Shown piece by piece: positions 1 through 8,675 of a stretch of DNA of 19,165 nt. The DNA is from DATFXM01 sp035315885 (GTDB lineage Bacteria; Acidobacteriota; Blastocatellia; UBA7656). Made by a program: the position numbers and the translations under genes. The notes beneath the pieces are model-generated. The model worked only from the letters and a program-made list of their open reading frames with translations. It was not told the origin of the DNA and searched no databases. Location: the NCBI GenBank assembly GCA_035315885.1, contig DATFXM010000165.1, positions 1 through 19,165 on the forward strand, read 5' to 3'. Every line of letters starts with the position of its first letter. Position 1 is the first letter of the stretch.

Positions 1-142
1 CCTCATCGACGCCTCCAAAAAAGAAGTAGGCGTCAATGTCCACGACACAGTCGCACCGCGAAAGTCAAAGATTCATTTTTCAAAGAACTGTCAACGATGT
101 ATTGGCACTAAAATGTGTCAACGATGTATTGGCACTTATCAA
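1..142. other. Left window edge, no assignable gene
   Basis: One forward frame is open from base 2 to about base 172 and could be the 3' end of an upstream gene, but its translation is not recognisable and runs into repeat sequence. No start, motif or codon pattern supports a call. The stretch also holds the 21-bp direct repeat annotated separately. Confidence 0.3.
89..136. repeat. 21-bp direct repeat, two copies
   Basis: Two identical 21-bp copies lie at 89-109 and 116-136, separated by 6 bp (period 27). Each begins TGTCAACGATG and ends TTGGCACT. Paired same-orientation repeats starting with TG are known at the ends of IS21-type insertion sequences, so this may be a remnant IS end. No transposase gene or opposite end is visible, and that reading is inference. 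Confidence 0.6.
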
Positions 143-318
143 GTAGGCAGTAGGCAGTAGGCAGTAAGCAGTGGGCAGTGAGGTCAACGTATCCTATGCG
201 AACTAGAAACGAGAAACCAGAAACGAGAAACCAGAAACCAGGGTCGATAAACCAGAAACCAAGAACCAGAAACCAGAGACCCAACTGCCTACTGCTTACT
301 GCATACTGCCTACTGCTC
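143..318. repeat. Heptanucleotide-repeat element with facing arms
   Basis: The left arm (143-180) is a run of 7-bp units: GTAGGCA three times, then GTAAGCA, GTGGGCA and a partial unit. The right arm (284-318) is the complementary type: ACTGCCT, ACTGCTT, ACTGCAT, ACTGCCT, ACTGCTC. Between them (201-277) lie 7-bp units of AACCAGA/AACGAGA type. The outer arms can pair with several 7-bp-shifted registers. The element resembles the short tandemly repeated (STRR) heptamers of cyanobacteria. It overlaps the first 41 codons of the downstream gene. Confidence 0.8.
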
Positions 319-2091
319 TTCATCGTCCTACTGCCGCCAGTCGGCTGCGTAAGAGCCCCGGGTGAAGACTCGGCAGGAGGAAGCGCCGCGCCACGCGAAT
401 CAGCCGGCGAAGCAGCCACAGCGCCGCCACAGAGTCAAGCCCCGCCGCCAACTGAAGCGCCTCGCTACTCCGGTCCGACGACTTTTACCGACGTTACTGC
501 GCAGGCAGGGATTCAGTTCAAGCACAACAGCGGTGCTTACGGCAAGAAGTACCTGCCCGAAACCATTGGATCCGGATGCGCGTTCCTGGACTACGACAAC
601 GATGGTTGGCAGGACATCCTGCTGATCAATTCGATGAACTGGCCCGATCATAAGGGCCAGAAGTCTTATCCCGCGCTTTACCACAACAACCGTAACGGTA
701 CTTTTACCGACGTGACCCGCGAGGCAGGGCTTGCGGTCGAAATGTACGGGCTTGGTTGTGCGGTCGCCGACTACGACAATGACGGCTTCGTAGACATTTA
801 TATAACCTGCCTCGGTCCGAATCATCTGTTCCGCAATCAGGGCAACGGCAAGTTTCAAGACGTTTCCGCTCGGGCCGGCGTAGACGATCCCGGATTCTCC
901 ACGAGCGCCGTTTGGTTCGATTACGACAAGGATGGAAAGCTGGACTTGTTTGTCTGCAACTACGTCGAATGGTCCATCGACAAGGACCTCCATTGCACTC
1001 TGGACGGCAAGAACAAGTCCTATTGCACGCCTGAATCGTATAAGGGTCACAGCTCTACGCTGTACCACAACAAAGGAAACGGCACGTTCGAGAACGTGAC
1101 CGAGCGGGCGGGACTGAACGATCCCGCATCGAAGTCGCTCGGAGTGGCGCTGATTGATTACGACCGCGACGGATGGATGGACCTGTTTGTCGCAAACGAC
1201 ACGCAGCCGAACAAGTTGTACCGCAACAAAGGCGACGGCACTTTCACCGACGTAGGCATGGCCGCAGGAGTCGCGTTCAGCGAAGCAGGAGTCGCCAGAG
1301 CGGGAATGGGAACGGACGCTGCGGATTATGACGGGTGTGGCAGGCCCAGCCTGATCATCGGGAATTTCTCGAACGAAATGATGGCTCTGTACCACAACGA
1401 GGGGAAAGGTCTTTTCATAGATGAAGCGCCTACGTCCACGATAGGTCAAAATACACTGCTCACGTTGACGTTTTCATGTTTCTTCTTCGACTACGATCTC
1501 GATGGCCTTCAGGATGTCTTCGCCCTTGACGGCCACGTGGCGGACGACATCAATACGGTACAACCGAAGGTAAAATACGCAGAACCTCCTCACCTGTTTC
1601 GAAATCTGGGCAAGAAGAAATTTGAGGAAGTAACCGGTAAACTCGGGGCTGCCATGCAGAGAGCCATCGTCGGTCGAGGAGCGGCCTACGGCGACTTTGA
1701 CAATGATGGCGATCTGGACCTCCTCATAACCTCCAACAACGGACCGGCCCGGCTGTTGCGGAACGACGGCGGGAATCAAAACAACGTCCTGCGCGTCGCG
1801 CTTTCAGGGACGGTCTCCAACCGGGATGGCATCGGTGCTTCGGTTAGCGCAAAGCTCAGCTCGGGAACGGCTATGTGGCGACTGGTAAAAACCGGATCAA
1901 GCTACTGCTCACAGAGTGAAATGCCGCTTTCGTTCGGCCTCGGCAAGGGGGACAAGGTAGCCAGTCTCGAGGTGGTCTGGCCAAGCGGCCGCAAGGAGAC
2001 GATATCTGACGTGGCGGCTAACCAGTCGATCACTATCCAGGAAGGCAAGGGCATAGTGAAATCCCAGCCGATCGCATTTAGCTCACCGTAA
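196..2091 (+). CDS. CRTAC1-like FG-GAP/ASPIC-UnbV secreted protein 1
   Basis: A predicted exported calcium-binding beta-propeller protein; its biological role is unknown. The 631-aa product has a basic N-terminus, a hydrophobic stretch (residues 31-46) and Cys51 in a lipobox-like PPVGC, although Pro at -3 is atypical, so lipidation is uncertain. A Pro/Ala-rich linker follows, then seven FG-GAP/VCBS-type loops with the DxDxDG pattern (DYDNDG, DYDKDG, DYDRDG, DFDNDG). One loop is degraded to DYDGCG. An ASPIC/UnbV domain with SNRDGIGA and VVWPSG closes the protein. ATG 196 is chosen over GTG 178 because GAGG at 180-183 precedes it, at a rather long spacing of 12 nt. Residues 1-41 are encoded by the heptanucleotide repeat. 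The next in-frame Met lies inside the propeller, so the repeat must supply the start and signal. It is a paralogue of the genes at 8672 and 12093, but lacks an adjacent TPR gene. Confidence 0.88.
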   Translation: MRTRNEKPETRNQKPGSINQKPRTRNQRPNCLLLTAYCLLLFIVLLPPVGCVRAPGEDSAGGSAAPRESAGEAATAPPQSQAPPPTEAPRYSGPTTFTDVTAQAGIQFKHNSGAYGKKYLPETIGSGCAFLDYDNDGWQDILLINSMNWPDHKGQKSYPALYHNNRNGTFTDVTREAGLAVEMYGLGCAVADYDNDGFVDIYITCLGPNHLFRNQGNGKFQDVSARAGVDDPGFSTSAVWFDYDKDGKLDLFVCNYVEWSIDKDLHCTLDGKNKSYCTPESYKGHSSTLYHNKGNGTFENVTERAGLNDPASKSLGVALIDYDRDGWMDLFVANDTQPNKLYRNKGDGTFTDVGMAAGVAFSEAGVARAGMGTDAADYDGCGRPSLIIGNFSNEMMALYHNEGKGLFIDEAPTSTIGQNTLLTLTFSCFFFDYDLDGLQDVFALDGHVADDINTVQPKVKYAEPPHLFRNLGKKKFEEVTGKLGAAMQRAIVGRGAAYGDFDNDGDLDLLITSNNGPARLLRNDGGNQNNVLRVALSGTVSNRDGIGASVSAKLSSGTAMWRLVKTGSSYCSQSEMPLSFGLGKGDKVASLEVVWPSGRKETISDVAANQSITIQEGKGIVKSQPIAFSSP

Positions 2092-2333
2092 GGCAAGACT
2101 GTGCCGAGGGATGCTGGACTCTCGCCGCTCGCAGCCTGCCGCCATCGCCTCGGACGAAATCGATGATTCTCCCACCATTCGCGGTTAGGATCGCTCTATA
2201 AGGAGCTGAGCGCCGACCTCCTCAGATTGTTTCCGCACCTCCGCAAAACGCTCTTCTGTCGTCGTTTGTCAGGTTTCACCCTAATCCGACCGGTTACGAT
2301 ACATTGATTAACGGTTAGATAGCTGTAAGACCA

Positions 2334-2361
2334 TTGACTCTGGTCCGCACTGGATTAGTAT
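2334..2361 (+). promoter_or_regulatory. Putative sigma70-type promoter for TonB receptor
   Basis: TTGACT (2334-2339) and TAGTAT (2356-2361) are separated by 16 bp and lie in a locally AT-rich stretch upstream of the receptor gene. This is a consensus match only. A second, weaker TTGATT/TAAGAC pair sits immediately upstream, so the exact start is uncertain. Confidence 0.35.
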
Positions 2362-2536
2362 CGCAATCGGTCTATTTGTTTCTAATCCAATCGCAACAGG
2401 GAACATCGAACGGGACTTCGCAAGGCACCTTAAGCGTGGTGCTCTGCATTTTGGGCTTGGCGATTGGAAAACTCGCATCGGGATTGTTCAAAACTGAACG
2501 TAATGCGCAGGCTTGAGGAGCGCGCAGCCGGTTTCC

Positions 2537-2552
2537 GCTCACACCGGTGAGC
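2537..2552 (+). other. Small hairpin in receptor leader
   Basis: GCTCAC (2537-2542) and GTGAGC (2547-2552) form a perfect 6-bp stem around the loop ACCG. It lies 126 nt before the receptor start codon, so it would be in the mRNA leader. Its function is unknown. Confidence 0.4.
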
Positions 2553-2678
2553 CTCAGCCCTCGGTAGTCTCGGTTTCATGCCATACAAAGGAATCGAGAG
2601 CCGACCCGGAAACTACAAGTCTTCGCCAAAGAAGGTACCGAACAGGAGCAAGCAAGCAATAAAAAGGAGAAGGAACTT

Positions 2679-5600
2679 ATGTTAAGCCAACGAATTCCGC
2701 TCAGGCTGGGGCTTTCGCTGTTGCCGGCCTTGCTCGTGTTGCTGGCTGCCGGGTTTATGACAGTCGCAGTCGCACAGACGAGCACAGTCGGAACGATCAG
2801 CGGGGCGGTCCGCGATCAGAACGGCGCGGTAGTCCCAAAAGCGGAAATCCTGATCCAGGAAGAAAGGACAGGGTTTTCGAGAGCAGTCACGACAGATGAA
2901 AACGGATTCTATTCGGCTCCCAGCTTGCCTGTCGGCCGATACACCGTTAGCACCTCCCCCGCGGGCTTCAAGAAGACCGTCAACAGTGGCCTCGAGCTGC
3001 ACGTGAATGAAAGTATGGTGGTCAACTTCTCGCTTCAGGTCGGCGGGGCGAGCGAGACGGTAAGCGTCACCGCCGAGGCAGTCCAGGTGGAGACTACAAA
3101 GGGCGACGTCAGCAGTCTGGTAGCCGAGAAGCAGGTTACTGAGCTTCCGCTCAATGGACGGAATTATGCCTCACTCGTGACGATGATTCCTGGTATCTCT
3201 CCGGCCTCTGGTGGTGTTGGCGGGGCTGCGTTTGCCGCGAGGGGTACCGGACTGGATTCACACGTGGACATGTCCGTCAACGGAAACCAGTCGAACGCCA
3301 ATATGTGGACCGTGGATGGCGTGAACAATATGGACGTCGGCTCTAACGCGACGTTGCTGGTATTTCCTTCGATCGATTCGATCCAGGAGTTTCGTGTTGA
3401 GCGCAACAGCTTCAGCGCAGAGTTTGGGCAGGCGCAGGGCGCGGTTATAAACCTGGTTACCAAGGGTGGCACGAACAGGTTTCACGGCACCGCGTTTGAG
3501 TTCCTGCGCAACGACGCGCTTAACGCAACAGACTTTTTCCTAAACACTGCTGGCCAGCCCAAACAGAAGCTCCGGTATAACAATTTCGGGTTCAACTTCA
3601 ATGGCCCGATCTGGAAAGACCGCATCTTCTTCTTCGTGTCTGAAGAGTGGAGGCGTGAACGCCGCGGCCAGGTGCTGACTTCGAAGGTGCCCACCGCTCA
3701 GGAGAAGCTCGGAGATTTCAGCGGTCCGGTCCATACGAACCCGGTACCAGTCAATCCATTTACCGGGCTTCCTTTCCCCGGCAATAAGATTCCGAACAAT
3801 CTGCTGAGCCCCGCTGGTCTGGCCATAATGAAGATCTTTCCTGATCCGAACAATCCGGCCGACCCCACGGGAACCAACTGGATCTCTTCAGCTCTCGAAC
3901 CAGTGAACACTCGCCAGGATTTGTTTAGAGGCGACGTGAATATCACCAGCAAGATGAACCTGATGGTCCGATACATCAATGAGAATTGGACCCACGGCAA
4001 CGCATCCGGAAACTTCTGGGGCGATACTCCGTTCCCCACTCTCAGCTCCGATTGGGATCAGCCCAGCAACAGCTTTGCGGTCAAGCTGAGCAACACGCTC
4101 AGTCCAACGATGGTCAATGAGTTCCAGTTCTCTAAGGCCGGAAACGACATTTTCGTCAAGACCAACCCCGGTGGGCAGGCGCTCAATGACGAGATCGCTT
4201 CGAAGTTCCCGACCGTTTTCCCGCGAGCGGAAGGCTCTGGACTGCCGACCGTGGGCTGGGCACCGGGTGGTTATCCGACGCTCTGGCACCAGGCCCCGTG
4301 GCAAAACCACGAAGACCTGTTCATCTGGAAGGATGACTTCACCAAGGTGATGGGTGCTCATACCATCAAGGTTGGCGGGCTGGCGAGCCACAACATCAAG
4401 AATGAGCAGCCAAACGGTGCGAGCGGTTTGTATGTCATTCAAACCAACAATGGTCGAACGGGGAACGCAATTGCTGAGCTCCTCGTCAAAGACCTTCCAC
4501 TGATCGAGTACACCGAACTGGATCATCAGGAGAACACCCAGGGTCGCTGGCACGACTTCGAGTTCTATGGCAACGACACCTGGAAGGTGCGCCCGAATGT
4601 GACTGTAACGCTGGGTCTGAGGTGGTCAAGATTCTCGCCGGCGTACTCGGACAACGATCGTATCAGCAATTACGTTCCGAGTCGTTTTGACGGCAAGGAT
4701 CCGCTCACCGGTCTCGTGCGGGCGGATCAGTCAGATGCGGCCGGACTGCCGAGATCTCTGGTCAACGCATACAATTCCGGGTTCCAGCCGCGTATTGGCA
4801 TTGCATGGGATATCAAGGGAGACGGCAAGACTGCAATTCGAGCCGGATTTGGACGCTACATGGGACGTGCCAACGTTATCGAAGACATTCTGCGCATGGC
4901 CAACAACCCACCGTGGACCACGTCGGTCGACACCGGCTGGCAGGGGGGGACCATCAACCTTGCCGACTGTCCGGTTTGCCGAAGTCTGGACACGATTGGG
5001 CCAGCGCTGAAGAATGCCGTCGCCGGTGTGGGTCCGAACACCGCGTTCAATGCGGTCAACACCGACTTCCGTCCGCCAGAGAGCTGGCAATGGAATATAA
5101 CTATTTCCCGAGAGGTCATGAAGGACACGGTGGTGGAGGCCTCGTATATCGGGAACCACGGGTTGCACCTGTGGAGGCGAGGCGTACCCTACAACGACGT
5201 TGTGCCTAGCGCCCGCAAGGCCATCGCCGAGGGATCGCTCTCGAGCGCCGATGTTTCCGCGATAATTGCGGCAAACAGGATTCACAAGGGTCTCGGGCCG
5301 GTCACCGGAAGCGAGTCGTCGGGCGACTCTCGATACAACGCTTTTCAAGTCTGGGTTAACCGGCGATTCGCAAACCGGTTGTCGTTCCAGGCGTCTTACA
5401 CCTGGAGCCATTCAATCACCAACGTCCCGCTTGCTTCGTTTACAAGTGCGACATCGGATCCGTTCAACTACGACCTGGATCGAGGCGATGCGGATCTTGA
5501 TCGAAGGCATATGTTCGTCGTCAACGCCGTGTATGTGCTGCCCGCGTTCAAGCAGTGGGGACCGATAGTAAACGCAATAATCGGTGACTGGCAACTGAAC

Positions 5601-6032
5601 GGAATTGCATCGTTCCTGAGCGGCACGCCGATCGACGTGATCACTGGAGTGAACAACGCGGGTCTCGCAACGACGCCTCCCGGAGGCTTACGACCAGACG
5701 TTGTGCCTGGGGTTTCGATCCGCACACATGGTGGAGACCCGCTCCATTACTTGAATCCGGATGCTTTCGCGCTTCCTGCGCCGGGAACCTTCGGAACGCT
5801 TGGACGAGGGGCGGTGAGATTGCCCGGGATCAACAATATTGATCTTTCGATCGTTAAGAACTGGAAGTTCCACGAGAACTACGGGCTCCAGTTCCGGGCC
5901 GAAATGTTCAATACCTTCAATCACGTGAACCTGCTGAACGTAGACAACAATCTTTCGTCATCGAGCTTCGGCAGGCTGAGATCGGATCGCGGCCCGCGCG
6001 AGATCCAGTTCGGTCTGAAGTTCAGCTTCTGA
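2679..6032 (+). CDS. Oar-like TonB-dependent receptor, CarboxypepD_reg N-term
   Basis: A 1117-aa outer-membrane beta-barrel receptor of the Oar-like class abundant in Acidobacteriota, probably importing an oligomeric nutrient; the substrate is not identifiable. A signal peptide (residues 1-32, cleavage after VAVA) is followed by a carboxypeptidase-regulatory-like beta-sandwich (about 37-120, with GTISGAVRDQNGAVV and DENGFYSAPSLPVGRYTV). The plug domain comes next (about 125-265, with ELPLNGRNYASL and VDGVNNMDVG), then a long barrel rich in alternating aromatic strands. The C-terminus LKFSF ends in Phe, as outer-membrane proteins usually do. Length is normal for the family. The start is supported by AAGGAGAAGGA at 2664-2674, 4 nt before ATG. 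No TonB box is evident before the plug. It stands alone between a long leader and a structured downstream region. A CPVC pair in the barrel lacks His and is not a heme site. Confidence 0.9.
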   Translation: MLSQRIPLRLGLSLLPALLVLLAAGFMTVAVAQTSTVGTISGAVRDQNGAVVPKAEILIQEERTGFSRAVTTDENGFYSAPSLPVGRYTVSTSPAGFKKTVNSGLELHVNESMVVNFSLQVGGASETVSVTAEAVQVETTKGDVSSLVAEKQVTELPLNGRNYASLVTMIPGISPASGGVGGAAFAARGTGLDSHVDMSVNGNQSNANMWTVDGVNNMDVGSNATLLVFPSIDSIQEFRVERNSFSAEFGQAQGAVINLVTKGGTNRFHGTAFEFLRNDALNATDFFLNTAGQPKQKLRYNNFGFNFNGPIWKDRIFFFVSEEWRRERRGQVLTSKVPTAQEKLGDFSGPVHTNPVPVNPFTGLPFPGNKIPNNLLSPAGLAIMKIFPDPNNPADPTGTNWISSALEPVNTRQDLFRGDVNITSKMNLMVRYINENWTHGNASGNFWGDTPFPTLSSDWDQPSNSFAVKLSNTLSPTMVNEFQFSKAGNDIFVKTNPGGQALNDEIASKFPTVFPRAEGSGLPTVGWAPGGYPTLWHQAPWQNHEDLFIWKDDFTKVMGAHTIKVGGLASHNIKNEQPNGASGLYVIQTNNGRTGNAIAELLVKDLPLIEYTELDHQENTQGRWHDFEFYGNDTWKVRPNVTVTLGLRWSRFSPAYSDNDRISNYVPSRFDGKDPLTGLVRADQSDAAGLPRSLVNAYNSGFQPRIGIAWDIKGDGKTAIRAGFGRYMGRANVIEDILRMANNPPWTTSVDTGWQGGTINLADCPVCRSLDTIGPALKNAVAGVGPNTAFNAVNTDFRPPESWQWNITISREVMKDTVVEASYIGNHGLHLWRRGVPYNDVVPSARKAIAEGSLSSADVSAIIAANRIHKGLGPVTGSESSGDSRYNAFQVWVNRRFANRLSFQASYTWSHSITNVPLASFTSATSDPFNYDLDRGDADLDRRHMFVVNAVYVLPAFKQWGPIVNAIIGDWQLNGIASFLSGTPIDVITGVNNAGLATTPPGGLRPDVVPGVSIRTHGGDPLHYLNPDAFALPAPGTFGTLGRGAVRLPGINNIDLSIVKNWKFHENYGLQFRAEMFNTFNHVNLLNVDNNLSSSSFGRLRSDRGPREIQFGLKFSF

Positions 6033-6123
6033 CCTTTTAGGAGGAGAGTTCGCCTTTAGTGGAGAGGTTAGCGGGATGTGCAGTCAGTAGTGCCCGCGGT
6101 TGTAGGAAGGACAGCAAATAAGC

Positions 6124-6197
6124 AACCCCGCCCGTATGTTGAACGTGTTCCGCGGGTCATCAGGCCGCGGTGTTGACGTTCAACGACGGGCGGGGTT
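6124..6197 (+). terminator. Compound hairpin, possible terminator or structured element
   Basis: Three nested stems are visible. The outer 12-bp arms are perfect: AACCCCGCCCGT (6124-6135) with ACGGGCGGGGTT (6186-6197). The middle 9-bp arms are GTTGAACGT (6138-6146) with ACGTTCAAC (6176-6184). The inner pair is CCGCGG (6150-6155) with CCGCGG (6165-6170). It lies 91 bp after the receptor stop codon. No U-run follows, so an intrinsic terminator is possible but not clear. A mobile-element remnant or structured RNA are alternatives. Confidence 0.5.
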
Positions 6198-6289
6198 CGG
6201 TTCTTGCCCAGATCGTTTTGCTAGTGGACCGTATCGGCTAGTGAGTCATTTCATTGTCAAGCACCTGATCGTTCGGGAAAGCCGTCCCA

Positions 6290-6306
6290 GCCCTCGCTAG
6301 GAGGGC
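6290..6306 (+). other. GC-rich small hairpin
   Basis: GCCCTC (6290-6295) pairs with GAGGGC (6301-6306) around the loop GCTAG, followed by CCAGGTTTGT. It could be a weak terminator before the operon promoter. There is no extended U-tract. Confidence 0.3.
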
Positions 6307-6330
6307 CAGGTTTGTAGCACCTGCGTCCTT

Positions 6331-6359
6331 TCGTCAAAACTCAATACTTCTGCTATAGT
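6331..6359 (+). promoter_or_regulatory. Putative promoter of the TPR/CRTAC1 operon
   Basis: TCGTCA (6331-6336, four of six matches to the -35 consensus) and TATAGT (6354-6359) are separated by 17 bp, about 100 bp before the first operon gene. This is a consensus match only. Confidence 0.35.
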
Positions 6360-6458
6360 TCGCGACAAAAGGGGAGGATCCAGCGGGTGGCCTTCCTGAG
6401 GTCGCGAAGAAACCAAAGAACGAACCGTCGTGAACAATCGCAGAATGAATTCTGATTT

Positions 6459-8675
6459 ATGAGCGGCACGCTTTTATCTCTTTTCTTAGGCCTCTCCGTC
6501 TTTCAGTCATCTTCTGATTCGATTCGCCGGCACTACGAGGCTGCGGAAGCGCACCGCAAAGCGAACAATCTGAAAGAGGCACGGTCTGAGTTTCAAGCGA
6601 TCCTCGCCGAAGCTTACGACAAGCTCGGAAAAATATATATCGCCAGGAAGTCCTACAAAGAAGGGATCGCGGCGCTTGAACAAGCCGCTCGATACGCTCC
6701 AGATTCAGTGGAAGCATCGCTCGAGCTCTCGATAGCTTATTTCGACGGGGGACAATATCAGGCGGCGATCAAACCGCTCCAGCAGGCGCTGGTTCGCGCG
6801 CCTCGAAACGCCGGCGTTCGCCAGATGCTCGGCAAGACATGGTTCATGCTGGGAGATTTTCCCAAGGCGGTTGATGAGCTCAAGACCGCACTGGATCTGA
6901 CTCCGAACGATTTTGAAGTCGAGTACACTCTTGGACTGGCCTACTTGAAGCAGCGCGAGTTCACGCCGGCAAAAAAGATCTATGATCGGATGCTCGCTCA
7001 GCTTGGAGACCGGCCGCAACTGCGAATAGTGTTCGGCCGGGCCTATCGAGAAACCGGTTTTCTGCCTGAAGCCATCGAAGAATTCAAACGAGCCGTAGCG
7101 CTCGACGCGCACTTTCCGCGAGTCCACTACTACCTCGGACTCACCTATCTGCTCAAGGACGGCGCAGCGCGCCTCGATGACGCTGCAGACGAATTTCGCA
7201 TCGAGCTCGCCTCCCATCCGGACGAGTTTTTTGCGAACTATTACCTCGGCATCGTCTATACGATTCAGCGCCGATGGGCCGATGCTGTCGGCCTCTTGGA
7301 AAAGGCAGCGTCGATCCAGCCCGGCAATCCCGATCCGTACTTTCATCTAGGGGAAACGTATCAGGCTCTCGGGCGATACGATCGAGCTGTCGAAGTGTTA
7401 AAAAAGAGCATTGATCTGAATCCGTCTCTGGATCACAACGACTATCAGGTGACCACCGCGCACTACCGGCTTGGTCAATCGCTGATGAAGGTTGGCCGAA
7501 CGCAGGAAGGCGAGGCCGAGCTGCAGATGGCTGCTGAACTGAAGTCCAAGGGATTCAAGAACGATGAGCTCAAGACTGCCGCTTATCTCGGCTCGGCGGG
7601 TTCGGCGGAACCGAACGGAAAACTGACCGACGCGGTGACCGCCGAAGGGGTAGTAGCCGAATCGCGAGCCCTGGATGAGAAAGCTTCGAATGAACTGAGG
7701 GACGCTGAATCCTACTATGTCAAAGTGATCGCAAGCGCTCACAACAATGTCGGCCAGTTGGATGCTTCGCTGCAAGATTTTAAATCGGCGGCCGACCAGT
7801 TCGCGATGGCGGCGAAATGGAATCCTCAACTGGAAGCCGTCAACTTCAACAGCGGTCTCGCGTACTACAAAGCCGAGCTGTTCACTAAGGCTATTCCCAG
7901 ATTTGAAGAGGAGCTGAAATCGAATCCGGGTAACTTGCCCGCGAAACAACTGCTCGGCCTCAGCTACTTCATGGCGGACGAGTACTCGCACGCGTCGGAA
8001 GTCTTGGCCGATGTTGTGTTCCTCGGGAAGACAAAAGATTCGGCACTCTATTACGCGCTGGCCATTTCCCTTATCAAGCAAGGCAAGCGAAACGAAGCCG
8101 ATCGCGTCATTCGCGAGATGGTCGCTGGGGGCCAGAACAGCCCTCAACTTCATATCCTGATGGGCCAGGCATACTACGAGCAGGGTGATACAACAAAGTC
8201 GCTTGAAGAGTTAAAGGCGGCAACGGCTGTGGACGATAAGGTCCGGCTCGCGCACTACTACACGGGACTCGTTTACCTCAGACTTGGCAGATTTGATGAT
8301 GCAGGCCGCGAGTTCGAAAGAGAGCTTGTGTTGAACGACAAAGACGTCGAGGCCCGATACCATCTCGCCTTTGTCCTGTTGGCTGGGCAAAAGACCGAGC
8401 GCGGTCTGAAGCTGATGCGCGAAGTCATAAACGCTAAGCCCGATTACGGGGAGGCTCACTACGAGCTGGGCAAGGCGTTGCTGCAACAAGGCGATGTCAA
8501 AGGTGCGGTAGCCAGCCTCGAGACCGCAGTAAGACTCAAACCGGGCGAATCATACTCGCACTATCAGCTTGGCCGAGCCTATCTGGCGGCGGGTCGAAAA
8601 GCTGAGGGTGAGGCTCAGCTCGAACTCGCGCAACAACTGAAAGAAAAAAGTCGCGCGCAGACAAGTCAGCAGTGA
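6459..8675 (+). CDS. Large TPR-repeat protein, probably exported
   Basis: A 738-aa protein composed almost entirely of tetratricopeptide repeats, expected to act as a protein-binding scaffold. A short hydrophobic N-terminus (residues 4-16) suggests export, although it lacks basic residues, so this is uncertain. TPRs run from about 22 to 365 and from about 420 to 735, separated by a less regular linker that includes EPNGKLTDAVTAEG. Typical helix signatures recur, such as YLGLTYLLKDG, YFHLGETYQALGRYDRAVE and HYQLGRAYLAAGRKAEGE. The first repeat seems to lack its usual inter-repeat loop: QAIL runs directly into AEAYDKLGKIY, suggesting a small in-frame deletion. The start has no clear Shine-Dalgarno sequence. 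The stop codon overlaps the next gene's GTG (GTGA at 8672-8675), so the two are probably translated together. It is the first gene of the proposed operon. The partner protein cannot be told from sequence. Confidence 0.87.
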   Translation: MSGTLLSLFLGLSVFQSSSDSIRRHYEAAEAHRKANNLKEARSEFQAILAEAYDKLGKIYIARKSYKEGIAALEQAARYAPDSVEASLELSIAYFDGGQYQAAIKPLQQALVRAPRNAGVRQMLGKTWFMLGDFPKAVDELKTALDLTPNDFEVEYTLGLAYLKQREFTPAKKIYDRMLAQLGDRPQLRIVFGRAYRETGFLPEAIEEFKRAVALDAHFPRVHYYLGLTYLLKDGAARLDDAADEFRIELASHPDEFFANYYLGIVYTIQRRWADAVGLLEKAASIQPGNPDPYFHLGETYQALGRYDRAVEVLKKSIDLNPSLDHNDYQVTTAHYRLGQSLMKVGRTQEGEAELQMAAELKSKGFKNDELKTAAYLGSAGSAEPNGKLTDAVTAEGVVAESRALDEKASNELRDAESYYVKVIASAHNNVGQLDASLQDFKSAADQFAMAAKWNPQLEAVNFNSGLAYYKAELFTKAIPRFEEELKSNPGNLPAKQLLGLSYFMADEYSHASEVLADVVFLGKTKDSALYYALAISLIKQGKRNEADRVIREMVAGGQNSPQLHILMGQAYYEQGDTTKSLEELKAATAVDDKVRLAHYYTGLVYLRLGRFDDAGREFERELVLNDKDVEARYHLAFVLLAGQKTERGLKLMREVINAKPDYGEAHYELGKALLQQGDVKGAVASLETAVRLKPGESYSHYQLGRAYLAAGRKAEGEAQLELAQQLKEKSRAQTSQQ

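Larger units (their letters stand above)
2092..2678. other. 587-bp intergenic region, probable receptor leader
   Basis: No convincing gene is present. A 60-codon open frame at 2334-2516 lacks a ribosome-binding site and recognisable content. The region holds a possible sigma70-type promoter (2334-2361), a small hairpin (2537-2552) and a strong Shine-Dalgarno sequence just before the receptor gene. If that promoter is used, the receptor mRNA has a leader of roughly 310 nt. I looked for known riboswitch cores and could not match one. Confidence 0.5.
6033..6458. other. 426-bp intergenic region after receptor gene
   Basis: No gene is seen. The region contains a compound hairpin (6124-6197), a small GC-rich hairpin (6290-6306) and a possible promoter (6331-6359) for the following operon. 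A five-codon open frame (6445-6462) ends in an ATGA overlap with the next gene's start, but has no ribosome-binding site. Confidence 0.5.

Noticed and set aside
143..318. Heptamer runs considered as a CRISPR array
   Set aside because: Units are 7 bp with no unique spacers of constant length and no cas genes nearby. The arms are complementary and tandem, which CRISPR arrays are not.
2334..2516. 60-codon plus-strand open frame in the receptor leader
   Set aside because: It has no Shine-Dalgarno sequence and no conserved content, and its first codons overlap the best promoter candidate. It could be real, but nothing supports it.
2537..2678. Riboswitch upstream of the TonB receptor
   Set aside because: Long leaders of such receptors are often cobalamin-controlled, but I found no match to the cobalamin, c-di-GMP or TPP core motifs, only one small hairpin.
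4955..5000. CPVC motif in the TonB receptor considered as a redox or heme site
   Set aside because: There is no following His and it lies within the barrel region. It is more likely a loop cysteine pair.
6445..6462. Five-codon leader peptide (MNSDL) overlapping the first TPR start as ATGA
   Set aside because: It has no ribosome-binding site and is too short to distinguish from chance.
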